Origin: Siphonodentalium dalli
Lineage: Eukaryota > Mollusca > Scaphopoda > Gadilida > Siphonodentaliidae
Direction of reading: 5' to 3'
Length of the DNA: 64,000 nucleotides
NCBI GenBank assembly: GCA_032622095.1
Contig: CP136068.1
Coordinates: 154,839,151 to 154,903,150, forward strand
The translations under genes were made by a program, and so were the position numbers. How positions within the stretch are numbered: the stretch's first letter is position 1; each line of letters opens with the position of its first letter. Of the stretch, positions 48,901 to 55,399 are shown in pieces. A model generated the notes under the pieces. That model was given only the letters and a program-made list of their open reading frames with translations. It searched no databases and had not been told where the DNA came from.

Positions 48901-49615
48901 TACACCAAAACACTGACGAACCACAACGAACCATACCAGGTAAATGTTTTCTTATTGGCCGCGCATATAACTTTAGTGACCGGTTATCTGCGCACTGAAC
49001 ATCGCGCCAGATACACATATATATAATATATATATATATATATATTTCGATAAGAAATGAGAATTTGTTCACGGAAAATATGAAGCAATGAACACTCATA
49101 CTGAGTCCGTGCCTCGTTAACTCTGACATATATATATAGATATACGCCAGTACCAGTAATCGTATGGTCACAGATGAAATTTCGGAGGAAGTGCATTGCC
49201 ATGTTTCCAGACTGCTAGATCAAGAATTTCGAAAAAATTATACAATAGGTCTTAAATGTGTTACCATTTATTTCAACCCAACTATCAATCAGACCTATGC
49301 GGCTACACTACTTTACCTATATATATATAATGTTGACATAGAGTTTATAAACACTAACTTGATGAAATCGTTCAGTGCAATACTGTCGACTATAAGAAGA
49401 TCTCCGCCCATAACTATGCATTCATTCTGCGCCTCCCTCAATCTCGTCACTTGGGCCATTGCATCAACATACCAAATGCATCTCCCGTCTCCTGGGAATA
49501 TCACTCCACTGTACATACAACCCTCTGCTGTCAATAAAAGGTGTAAGGTCCACATTAAGAAATATATTCGGATATTTCTGTTTACTGCCAGCTGTATCCA
49601 CAGTTTAACATGCAT
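30706..49615 (-). CDS. Secreted C-type lectin-like protein with mucin linker and PAN-like tail (4 exons)
   Basis: Coding exons are 49615-49317, 40459-40227, 35393-34935 and 30941-30706 on the minus strand; the span includes introns. All introns are GT-AG and the phases agree (2, 1, 1), giving 1227 nt and 408 residues. Residues 1-30 form a likely signal peptide (hydrophobic core IYFLMWTLHLLLTA). Residues 33-177 are a long-form C-type lectin-like domain with Cys at 33/46, 66/175 and 154/167 and a WIGI core at 112. Residues 178-330 are Thr-rich and mucin-like. Residues 332-408 hold six Cys in a PAN/apple-like pattern. Such architectures serve extracellular recognition in invertebrates. The EPN and WND calcium-sugar motifs are replaced (GFPV, WEN), so calcium-dependent sugar binding is doubtful. 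Exon 1 might be preceded by an untranslated exon. No poly(A) signal was identified close to the stop. Confidence 0.8.
30942..32796. other. Lectin intron 3, left part: nothing further seen
   Basis: AT-rich intronic sequence. Short plus frames at 30767 and 30916 overlap exon 4 on the other strand and its flank and are shadows. A 32-base-scale block CACTCTAAAACTGAGTG near 32420 resembles a hairpin but was not resolved. Confidence 0.35.
32797..32940. repeat. 144-bp foldback repeat
   Basis: Arms 32797-32840 and 32897-32940 are inverted (CTATTTTATACGGAATTTAT against ATAAATTACGTATAAAATAG). An inner pair, CTAAATTCGATTTG against CAAATAGAATTTAG, continues the palindrome almost to its centre. Related to the foldback at 21256-21370. 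Confidence 0.8.
32941..33239. other. No supported feature (intronic)
   Basis: The plus frame 33027-33281 has no recognised domain. Confidence 0.35.
33240..33900. repeat. About eight tandem units of ~88 bp
   Basis: TAACAGTTCACACTATTCAG followed by TGTTATATTTAACTAT and CCTTCAGCACTATTC recurs with starts near 33248, 33334, 33425, 33509, 33595, 33685, 33773 and 33859. Each unit itself has two CACTATTC half-units. Confidence 0.88.
33901..34610. other. No supported feature (intronic)
   Basis: AT-rich. The minus frame 34360-34599 has no domain or splice fit with the lectin gene that I could find. Confidence 0.35.
34611..34790. repeat. Short tandem repeat and dispersed repeat fragment
   Basis: ATTCACATAGGTTCATATTC-like 35-bp units (2.5 copies, 34611-34680) are followed by a fragment of the dispersed family seen at 10560 and 54283 (GACGCGGACCACAATGAAAA). 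Confidence 0.5.
34935..35393 (-). CDS. Lectin gene exon 3: Thr-rich mucin-like linker
   Basis: The exon runs from acceptor TCTCGGTTTGGCAG to donor CAGAG|GTAACG and is 459 nt (153 codons), phase 1 at both ends, so it can be gained, lost or skipped without shifting the frame. It encodes almost only Thr, Ala, Ser, Pro and Val, with TTTATLNVGTTTTATPT-like motifs repeated, which suggests dense O-glycosylation. The underlying DNA is a degenerate tandem repeat; the block GTTCCGACATTCAGTGTGGC (plus strand) occurs near 35057, 35157 and 35227. The opposite strand is also open (Val-rich) but has no such splice fit. If skipped, exon 2 joins exon 4 directly in frame. Confidence 0.65.
35510..35660. repeat. 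Palindromic module, single copy
   Basis: GGCCAATGTATTATCTAATA faces GATAATATATTAGCACATGG. It is preceded by ACTGGCTTACAAGG and followed by GGTTTTCGCAGAATCTCAGG, the same layout as the units at 9482-10155. It sits inside lectin intron 2. Confidence 0.7.
35876..36170. repeat. About six tandem ~50-bp units
   Basis: AACTACTACTGATAAGAATT-like starts recur about every 50 bases, each with TTAATAGTAGTC and CATAATG toward its end. Units are diverged. Confidence 0.75.
36230..38455 (+). pseudogene. Protein-primed family B DNA polymerase relic (Polinton/adintovirus-like)
   Basis: Fragments in several frames match the order of a protein-primed PolB. There is an exonuclease-side segment near 36560-36760 (GLYKDKPITCIPN), then FPYDY near 36885, then motif A-like DANSLYSFAMS at 37260-37292. 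These are followed by a motif B-like NLVYGNFFEN near 37740-37770, motif C TDTDS at 37999-38013, and a C-terminal LLAYGHY near 38420-38440. Frameshifts and stops separate them and a 29-bp expansion interrupts the N-terminal part, so it cannot make a full enzyme. Polymerases of this type replicate Polinton-like elements, adintoviruses and linear plasmids. I saw no capsid, integrase or terminal repeats alongside, so the source cannot be fixed. It lies antisense in lectin intron 2. Confidence 0.78.
36614..36731. repeat. Four tandem copies of a 29-bp unit inside the polymerase relic
   Basis: AATAGTATGGAATGTTATAT plus ATCATTCAG is repeated at 36614, 36643, 36672 and 36701. The repeated piece encodes the NSMECYISF segment of the polymerase. 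Because 29 is not a multiple of three, each copy shifts frame, so the expansion came after loss of function or caused it. Confidence 0.9.
38456..39087. other. No supported feature (intronic)
   Basis: AT-rich; no further polymerase-associated genes recognised downstream of the relic. Confidence 0.4.
39088..39232. repeat. Cluster of small hairpins on AGAATAGCC
   Basis: GCAGAATAGCC and GGCTATTCTGC at 39108-39132 form a perfect 11-bp hairpin. Further AATAGCC or AGAATAGC words follow near 39150, 39180 and 39225. Confidence 0.6.
39671..39791. mobile_element. 121-bp hAT-type MITE
   Basis: The ends are CAGTGTTCACGCTG and CAGCGTGAACACTG, a perfect 14-bp inverted pair. The flanking 8 bases TGGATGAC are identical (39663-39670 and 39792-39799). 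The interior is made of TTTGGCTAA words, echoing the TTTTGCCAAAT words of the 554-bp hAT at 11762. Because the right flank is a minisatellite with the same word, the duplication is slightly less secure. Confidence 0.8.
39792..39893. repeat. GGATGACATAGT minisatellite
   Basis: About seven units of 13-15 bp, variants of GGATGACATAGT and TGACATATT, directly to the right of the 121-bp MITE. One word of the same array precedes it. Confidence 0.88.
40227..40459 (-). CDS. Lectin gene exon 2: second half of CTLD
   Basis: The acceptor is CATCACCACAG (exon from 40459) and the donor GAAG|GTATGT (intron from 40226). It encodes residues 101-177 between phase-2 and phase-1 introns. Landmarks are WIGI at 112-115, YWANGFP at 139-145, the inner Cys pair 154 and 167 (NKYC, WENDVC) and the terminal FICEE. 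Conserved lectin spacing is retained, but the Glu-Pro-Asn type sugar motif is not. Confidence 0.85.
40460..41652. other. Lectin intron 1, left part: nothing further seen
   Basis: AT-rich; short frames only. A GTAT-type tetranucleotide run lies near 41300-41320. Confidence 0.4.
42052..42435 (+). CDS. Open frame inside the 1251-bp TIR element, unknown
   Basis: This is a 127-codon ATG-started frame; the same frame is open upstream to about 42019. It is visibly GC-richer than its surroundings. It starts with a short hydrophobic stretch (MLLATACMLSF) and then a charged region with SELKSMLKDKYAIDSW. A run of 15 G at 42206-42220 encodes Gly-rich residues in mid-frame; a one-base change there would break it. 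I recognise no family. It may be host sequence captured by the element, part of a transposase exon, or chance. The composition contrast is the main reason for listing it. Confidence 0.35.
   Translation: MLLATACMLSFRDGTRPEMRSFVAELSNTVKLSELKSMLKDKYAIDSWVKARGGGGVSLYQMQRDEDYPSGRFLLADTETEWTNVRGLLSNTPTTHSTVYCRTHAVTVPRELGTSSLTVMYMYPETD
42478..42660. repeat. GC-rich ~79-bp tandem repeat, 2.5 copies
   Basis: TATATACGAGCGCCTGCGGC followed by ACAAGATACTATGGGTGGCG recurs twice nearly intact and once partly, all inside the 1251-bp element. Confidence 0.85.
42916..43319. other. No supported feature (intronic)
   Basis: Ordinary intronic sequence; nothing recognised. Confidence 0.4.
43320..44040. repeat. 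Imperfect local duplications
   Basis: GTCAGTTCAGGTTGAGTGTG with GAATAGAAGTA at about 43458 recurs at about 43925. ATTGGGAATGGGTGCTAATA at about 43562 recurs at about 43953. A CCCCGAGGCCGAGC/CCCCGAGACCGAGC pair lies at 43332-43370. Pieces of a duplicated and rearranged block. Confidence 0.6.
44090..44610. repeat. Two diverged ~0.3-kb direct repeats
   Basis: AGATCAAAATGTGC, CGCTAAATAAAGGCGCTC-like text, TTAGTATATATAGTAATA and AATACAGTTTTA appear in the same order from about 44094 and again from about 44422. Confidence 0.6.
44611..45750. other. No supported feature (intronic)
   Basis: No gene or repeat recognised. The GC content is a little higher at 44880-45060, but there is no sustained open frame with splice sites. 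Confidence 0.4.
45765..46190. repeat. Two tandem ~192-bp units rich in ACCGT words
   Basis: AGACCGTCGCTTTAACGGT at about 45765 recurs at about 45957, followed in both by GAGACCGCGCAACATCGCTG. They form the left subterminal region of the CACTA-like element. Confidence 0.88.
46778..47281. mobile_element. 504-bp mariner-type MITE nested in the CACTA-like element
   Basis: The ends are CAGTACCAGTCAGAAGAAGT and, inverted, CAGTACCAGTCAAAAGAAGT, flanked by TA (46776-46777 and 47282-47283). The interior repeats GCGATATTGAGCGC- and AAATATTGCG-type words in both orientations. The short frames on both strands are by-products. Confidence 0.82.
48592..49316. other. Lectin intron 1, right end
   Basis: A ~75-bp block around ACGAACCAAACCATGTAAATG near 48640 has a diverged direct copy near 48920. 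An AT dinucleotide run lies at 49018-49046. The overlapping open frames at 48654-49202 have no recognised domain. Confidence 0.4.
49317..49615 (-). CDS. Lectin gene exon 1: signal peptide and first half of CTLD
   Basis: It starts at ATG 49615-49613 and ends at donor AG|GTAAAG (intron from 49316), phase 2. It encodes residues 1-99 plus two bases of Arg100. The hydrophobic stretch ends in LLLTA before EG, a plausible cleavage site. The long-form N-terminal Cys pair is at 33 and 46. The region REAQNEC, followed by GGDLLIV, is the usual helix 2 and strand of a C-type lectin fold. Met21 is an alternative start but would leave a very short signal. A transposon-like TIR lies 78 bp upstream. Confidence 0.8.
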
Positions 49616-49907
49616 GACGAAATCAATCTGCCCGAGAGAATGTGTATGGATAACGCTGTGTCAATGGACACCTTTCACACAATGAAATAATAGGGTGTAT
49701 TCGAATCCGTGTTATTCTATGTTCCTGAACAGGTTCAACCTGTTCTTGGGGATGCGAACACCAGGAACAGACACAAAAACATCGCATCGTGAGTTCGCGG
49801 GTTTGTGTTTTCACTCCCCGTCTTGTGGGGAGTAAAGATCACGAACAAGGAATTTCCACGGTGGAGCCTCATAAATGTTTGTTCTCCGGTGTATCTATAT
49901 ATATTAA

Positions 49908-50299
49908 CCCTTTACCCAACAAACCGGCCAAAACCGGCCAAATAAAGCTTCAACAGCCTAAAATATCTTCGGTCTGTCTCAATAGAACCATACAAATATG
50001 GATATCATTGGAACCGGCTCCTTGACCACATTGTGATAGTTACAGTTATGCCCTGTGCCAATGCATTCTCTTATATATGCGAGTCGACCATAGGTCGCCT
50101 CGCATATATAAGAGAATGCATTGGCCTAAAAAAAATCTTTTTTTAACACTTTTTACCATTTTTTCTTACATTCTTTAACAATTTTATAATTTTTAATGTG
50201 TTAAGCCAATGCATTCTCTTATATATGCAAGGCGACCTATGGTCGACTCGCATATATAAGAGAATGCATTGGCACAGGGCCCTTCTGTTGGGTAAAGGG
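49908..50299. mobile_element. piggyBac-type MITE, 392 bp
   Basis: TTAA flanks (49904-49907 and 50300-50303) and perfect 14-bp ends CCCTTTACCCAACA / TGTTGGGTAAAGGG are typical of piggyBac-like elements. It contains two copies of the GCCAATGCATTCTC palindromic module (about 50050-50125 and 50204-50277), separated by an AT-rich stretch. Apart from the second module it is nearly identical to 54966-55207. Confidence 0.85.
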
Positions 50300-50379
50300 T
50301 TAAAGAGCATTGCAAGATCTGTTTGCGATTGATCTCCCATACCCCTGGACCGATTTCAACCAAATTAGGCGCGCTGCCT

Positions 50380-50640
50380 CGTGGTATCCCGGCCGATTTT
50401 ATATCGGCGTTATTTTAATTTGTCTTATTTATTTTAATTTGTTTTATTGTTAAATTAAGCAAGAAGTTCAATCTGAAATAAAATTAAAAAAATTAAATTA
50501 AAAATTAAATTTAAAATAAAATGTCAAATTGAGCAAAAAGTTCAATCCAAACAAATACAAATTGTAACTTAATTTTTTTTTTTTTAGTAATTTAAAATAA
50601 ACTAAATAAAAAGATTTAAACTATCAAATTGTGCTCGAAG
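50380..50640. repeat. AT-rich low-complexity stretch
   Basis: Runs of TTTTAATTTG/AATTAAAAATT words; no feature beyond base composition. Confidence 0.7.
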
Positions 50641-50852
50641 CACGCAAGGGAGTCTGTTCAATCTAGTTATAGCATAATGGCAAGCGCTGACAAACTAAAC
50701 TATTTCTGCACAAACATTACCCCCAACAACCGTAAGCTCCTCCCAGTAGTACGCGTGGACAGCTCTATTCGCATCTACACACAATTCTAAACGCTCGAGA
50801 TCATCGGAGAACACGTTCACGAACGTAGAAAAAACACGGATTCGAAAACACC

Positions 50853-52540
50853 ATTACTGATCATACTTACGAGCAGGGTACTACGTTCCTGTTGTGCTAT
50901 TTCTATCAGTTGTAGTGTTGCCATATAGTCTGGTCGATGGAGCGTAGGGCGTAAAACAAATAAGTACCAAGCTATCTGTACCAATATATCCAAACTCCAC
51001 TCAAATCCGCTTTTGGAAAAATACTTTAAGGCTTTTCAAACTTAGTAAGAGTTTACTCTTAATGGCCGATTGTTTAGTTTTTTTGCGAGTCTCGTATTCT
51101 GGCCTATGGAACGTAGGGCATATAGACGAATGCTGTAATAAGGGAGGTCATCAAGTTTGGAAGTATCTTAGGAAAACATCCTAAATCCGCTTATTGGAAA
51201 ACTCAAGATTCAATATGAGTTTCAAGATGGATAGTGAGAACTGTGTTACTGTCATCATATTGCCTGTACTTGCATGGCTGTGTTTAATTATATACGTATT
51301 ACAATATTGAGACGGTCCCAATGTCCACATGAGCTAGATATGTCTTAGCGTATTCGCCGTCACTATAGCGACCATTGATAATTTTTTTGAAAATAACTTT
51401 TACATAGTGTCTTCCTACCGCCCTTTGTCCACATGTAAACAGATTATCTTATTTGTGATTTTAACATATGTATATCTACCACATTTGTATGCGCGGTATG
51501 ACAAACATTTACCATTGCATGTTAGTCAATTCGGACAGTCATCTTGGAATTTACGGCCCTATTGGTCCTCTCTAATAACTACATTTTGGTTCCATGTATA
51601 TCTATGCTATTGTTTTTGTTAATACATTTCAAGAGAAAATATAATGTTTGGTTTACACTATTGTTTTTGCAAAATACCGGACATTTCTGAAAATTGGAGG
51701 CCCGACAGCCATGTTGTAATGGGATCAGCATGGGATACTCTATGTTATGAACTTGAACACAGTCAAGTGTGTGGTATATGTTTACAATAACAGTTCTGAT
51801 CTAATGTGGAATGTGTCAGATATATTTTGACACACAGTTCTTGACGACCAACTTGGACGCCATGTTTTCATACGGATAATTTTAGCTGAATTTGTATATG
51901 TTATCCTCGTGCACATAATGACACATAAATCGTCCTATTGTCCATTTCGTCTAGACCATACGCCATACAGACCAAACTGCGACCATAGCAAACGTAATCG
52001 GCCGTTAGAACTCTAAAATATTTAGCGGATTTTGGATATGTTCTTCTACTAACATTTCCATGCCAAAGTACGAAAAATTAGCTTGATACCAATTTGTTTA
52101 TATTTACATCACAGTCGAGTCTCGTCGGCCAGACTAATAAAGTCCATGCATGTAGTATATTTATGAGGATATGCATATATACCCGGAACTAACTGCAACA
52201 CAATGTTTCTGTACATGAGTAAGTATATTATGTACATAAACCATGTATAGACAACATACTCAAAAATCAGCAAGAATAAATAAAAGGGAAATTGGTTAAT
52301 TTTGTTAATTAATTTGTTTTAAATTTAGTCAAATCATCAAATTTGTGGATTTTCAATTGATCGCGATTAGGTTTATTGACGTACAAGGTTGATGACTAAT
52401 TCAGGGACAACCAATGCTTTTCAGTTTGCTGTGATTGACACGTTATGATTCGTAATGGTTATTGATCGAGGTTATTTCAAAGTACTAGTATTTCGTGAAT
52501 TGACACCATATGCTACAATTGCATATGTTCGATGCAATAT
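50853..52540. other. No supported gene; weak diverged repeats
   Basis: GTCTGGTCGATGGAGCGTAGGGC near 50930 (two joined words) and TCTGGCCTATGGAACGTAGG near 51100 share about 150 bp of diverged context, including AAATCCGCTTTTGGAAAA. Inverted traces appear near 51950 and 52110. Otherwise AT-rich without recognised genes. Confidence 0.4.
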
Positions 52541-52543
52541 TAT

Positions 52544-52699
52544 ACGCAATTATGTGCGTTTGCAGACATGAACGAATAAGTTATTACGAAACTTTGAAAA
52601 CGTTGTGTGTCTTTTGAGTTGTACGCAGTTATGTGCGTTTGCAGACATGAACGAATAAGTTATTACGAAACTTTGAAAACGTTGTGTGTCTCTTGAATT
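52544..52699. repeat. 78-bp unit, two tandem copies
   Basis: The unit contains TATGTGCGTTTGCAGACATG and GAACGAATAAGTTATTACGA; the two copies differ at only a few bases. Confidence 0.92.
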
Positions 52700-53067
52700 T
52701 ATCACATAAGAGTCAGTTTCTGCTGCTTTTACGTTTAACTTAAAATTATAACGTGTGTTGCCACTGCCAACGGACGTCAGCACGTACATGTACACGGTTA
52801 AACCGTTTAGAATGTTAGTTGCCAACGTGCAGCAAACGAATCTATAATTTTTAGGCGCGGAAATATTTTATTTTGAATGAAGCTATTGGTGGTAGCAGTG
52901 TGTCAGCTCCTCACCGCCGACTATATATGACACGTTTCGCTAGACTAGCAAGGTCGAGATATATAAACTTGTAGGTTTGACGCCGTAGAATTACGTGACT
53001 CTTTCGGTCGTGTGCATATCCATATCAATAACTTAATAACACACGTTACAAGTTGCACGTATATACA

Positions 53068-53247
53068 GCGAAAATTTGGTTCATCTGGGAACCAAAATTG
53101 GTTCCAAGGTTTGTCCCAGCAGACGAACCAAACGAAGAACCAAACAAACATGTTTTGGTTCTTCGCGAAGAACCAAACTAAAGAACTAAATGACGAACCA
53201 AGTATGGTTTGGTTCATCGAAGAACCAAATTAAAGAACCAAATTAAG
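53068..53247. repeat. Cluster of GGTTC/GAACC inverted words
   Basis: About eleven GAACC or GGTTC words lie within 180 bp. They include a perfect palindrome of two 12-base halves, TTTGGTTCTTCG and CGAAGAACCAAA (about 53154-53177), and a second near-palindrome around 53208-53228. A weaker relative is at 60418-60500. Confidence 0.7.
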
Positions 53248-53514
53248 TACACAACATATCAATGTTATAGAATATGCACCATATTTGTAAATTCTTTCAA
53301 CTCATGATCCCCATGGGATTAGATAGCAACTGGGCACTGGCAGTTAGTTTAAGTGACACATCTGCATAGGCGACTAAACGGTTGAAGCCTATAGGGGCTG
53401 AACGTTGGTACACGGGGTCATTTGACACGGGGAGTGTTTGTATGTAGACCATGTTAACATCAAATATTTTCTAGTCGATGTTTAAAATTGAGCAAATATA
53501 CCCCATCTACTGCA

Positions 53515-53885
53515 TGCTTTGGCTTAGGGATATGGTTAGGGTTAGAGGATGAATTAGGGTTTGGGTTTTGGTTAGTATTTGGTTAGCGTTATGGAGTGTG
53601 TCGGTGTTGTGAATAGGCTTAAAGTTATGCCTAGTGTTAGTGCTTCGTCAGGGTTAGGGCTATAACGATGACTAATGTTATTGGTTGTAGTCAGGGGTAT
53701 GGTAATGGGTTATGGTTGGCTATGGTTACAGATAAAGTTATAATTGTGGATGTGGTTATGGTTACGACTAGAGCAATGGTTGTGGTTGGGGTTGCAGATA
53801 TGTATGGTTATGGTTATAGGGTTTGGGTTATGGACACGGTTAAGATTGAGAGTGGGGTTTGGATTTGGGAATAGGAATAGGAATG
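53515..53885. repeat. Degenerate GGTTAG/GGTTATGG repeats, telomere-like
   Basis: Words such as GGTTAGGGTTAG, GAATTAGGG and GGTTATGGTTA follow one another without a fixed period. Related to the TTAGGG telomere unit in composition but strongly diverged, so interstitial. Confidence 0.6.
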
Positions 53886-54282
53886 TTCATGGAAGTATCA
53901 AACTCTAATTTGTGTTGTATAATTGATAAACCTTGCGATTCGGTGCCACCTATCGATGATTCGAAATCAGCCTGAAAACACCAATCTGGTGTTTAGTGTT
54001 GTTGGCAGCCGGGAAATATCAGTGCAACTTTCCGGTACTGGTTCTAGCAGAACGAAACCTACCAACACACTTACTACATTCAACTTATGTTATTGCTGTT
54101 TTGTCCACCATAATCGTGTTCCTGATTATATTATTCCTGAGTGTATATCCTTTTGTTTGTTAGTTATTATTAATCAATATGTGTGCACGTCACGTAGTAA
54201 TGTCTCAATAAACATTGAATTAATTACTCGGTAGATTTTCCATAATTGTAAGCGACGCAAAGCAAAATACAGTGTGACTATT
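53886..54282. other. No supported feature
   Basis: The plus frame 53923-54234 has no recognised domain. Confidence 0.4.
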
Positions 54283-54540
54283 TAATTCTGAAACAAGCAG
54301 ATAATGGACCGGACCACGGTGAAAACACATGTTGAAGAGCGTACACCTGATAAGTCACAAGTTGGCTTATTTGTGTCATTGTTCGCCATAATGAACCTCA
54401 TGAGTTGATAGTGTGACTAAAACGCCCTCATTTTCAGTTCATCATCGACTAGCAATGATTTGGGTGACCATGTAAAATACATGGAATACATGGAGTTTAC
54501 ATACAGACATTACATACACGTGTGAATCCACCCTTATTTC
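54283..54540. repeat. Two dispersed-repeat fragments
   Basis: 54283-54450 matches 10560-10800 (TTCTGAAACAAGCAGATAAT, GTTGGCTTATTTGTGTCATT). 54455-54535 matches 14516-14592 (GTGACCATGTAAAATACATG). The same two families thus occur in one block here. Confidence 0.6.
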
Positions 54541-54961
54541 GGTCGGTTGTCCCGGTTCAATTTGTGTTGGTTGTTCCTGTGCCGCGTGGTCACGATCCTG
54601 TATATACATACATATACATGTGGATATAACCAGCTGAATATATAGACGGAAGCGTGACCCCATGGACAACTCGCCCCGTGCGTATCTTGGGTGGGTTGTC
54701 CATATTTTCTGGGGCTGATTGTCTCACGTTTTAATTAAATATTTGTTGCCATAGTCACTTCTATTTTCTTTATATTTTCTTCAAAATTTTATTTTTATAT
54801 TTTAAAACACGACTATATTACTCGATGTTTATACCAATATGTTATAATAACATATATTTCAAATTGTTTGACAACGTTTTGTCGACGTAATCGGTTGTAT
54901 GCGGATAGCGATGGCGACGAGGTTGGTATCTCGGTTTGAACACCTGAGAACTATCTGAATA
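54541..54961. other. No supported feature
   Basis: AT-rich spacer; nothing recognised. Confidence 0.4.
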
Positions 54962-54965
54962 TTAA

Positions 54966-55207
54966 CCCTTTACCCAACAAAACGGCCAAAACCGGCCAAA
55001 TAAAGCTTCAACAGCCTAAAATATCTTCGGTCTGTCTCAATAGAACCATACAAATATGGATATCATTGGAACCGGCTCCTTGATCACATTGTGATAGTTA
55101 CAGTTATGCCCTGTGCCAATGCATTCTCTTATATATGCGAGGCGACCTATGGTCGACTCGCATATATAAGAATGCATTGGCACAGGGCCCTTCTGTTGGG
55201 TAAAGGG
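54966..55207. mobile_element. piggyBac-type MITE, 242 bp
   Basis: Same 14-bp ends and TTAA flanks (54962-54965 and 55208-55211) as the 392-bp copy. It contains one palindromic module (55109-55186) with GCGAGGCGACC facing GGTCGACTCGC. Near-identity to the other copy suggests recent mobility. Confidence 0.88.
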
Positions 55208-55399
55208 TTAACATCAAGTAGCCAGTCTGTTCTCGTGAAATTAAGTACAATACGAGCTTATTTTAAAATTGCGCGAAATAAGCTCATATTGGAATATTTG
55301 AAAAATCAAATACGCTCTATATGAGCCGAAACGCATAGAGTACCGATTGTAACACCCTGAGTGTATAGAGTACCCAGTGTACCCCCCTGAGTGTATAGA

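Larger units (their letters stand above)
49693..50852. mobile_element. Probable TIR DNA transposon just upstream of the lectin start
   Basis: Left 49693-49735 and right 50809-50852 are inverted copies over about 43 bp with several mismatches (TTCGAATCCGTGTT against AACACGGATTCGAA; GAACAGGTTC against GAACACGTTC). The GGGTGT start recalls PIF/Harbinger ends, but no 3-bp target duplication was confirmed. The left TIR includes a perfect 19-bp palindrome at 49727-49745. A piggyBac-type MITE sits inside. No transposase recognised. Confidence 0.6.

Noticed and set aside
49727-49745. 19-bp palindrome as a transcription-factor operator of the lectin gene
   Set aside because: It lies inside the inverted terminal repeat of a transposon-like element and has a partner at the other end, so TIR structure explains it better.
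53515-53885. True telomere
   Set aside because: Words are degenerate, lack a 6-bp period and are embedded in ordinary sequence on both sides.
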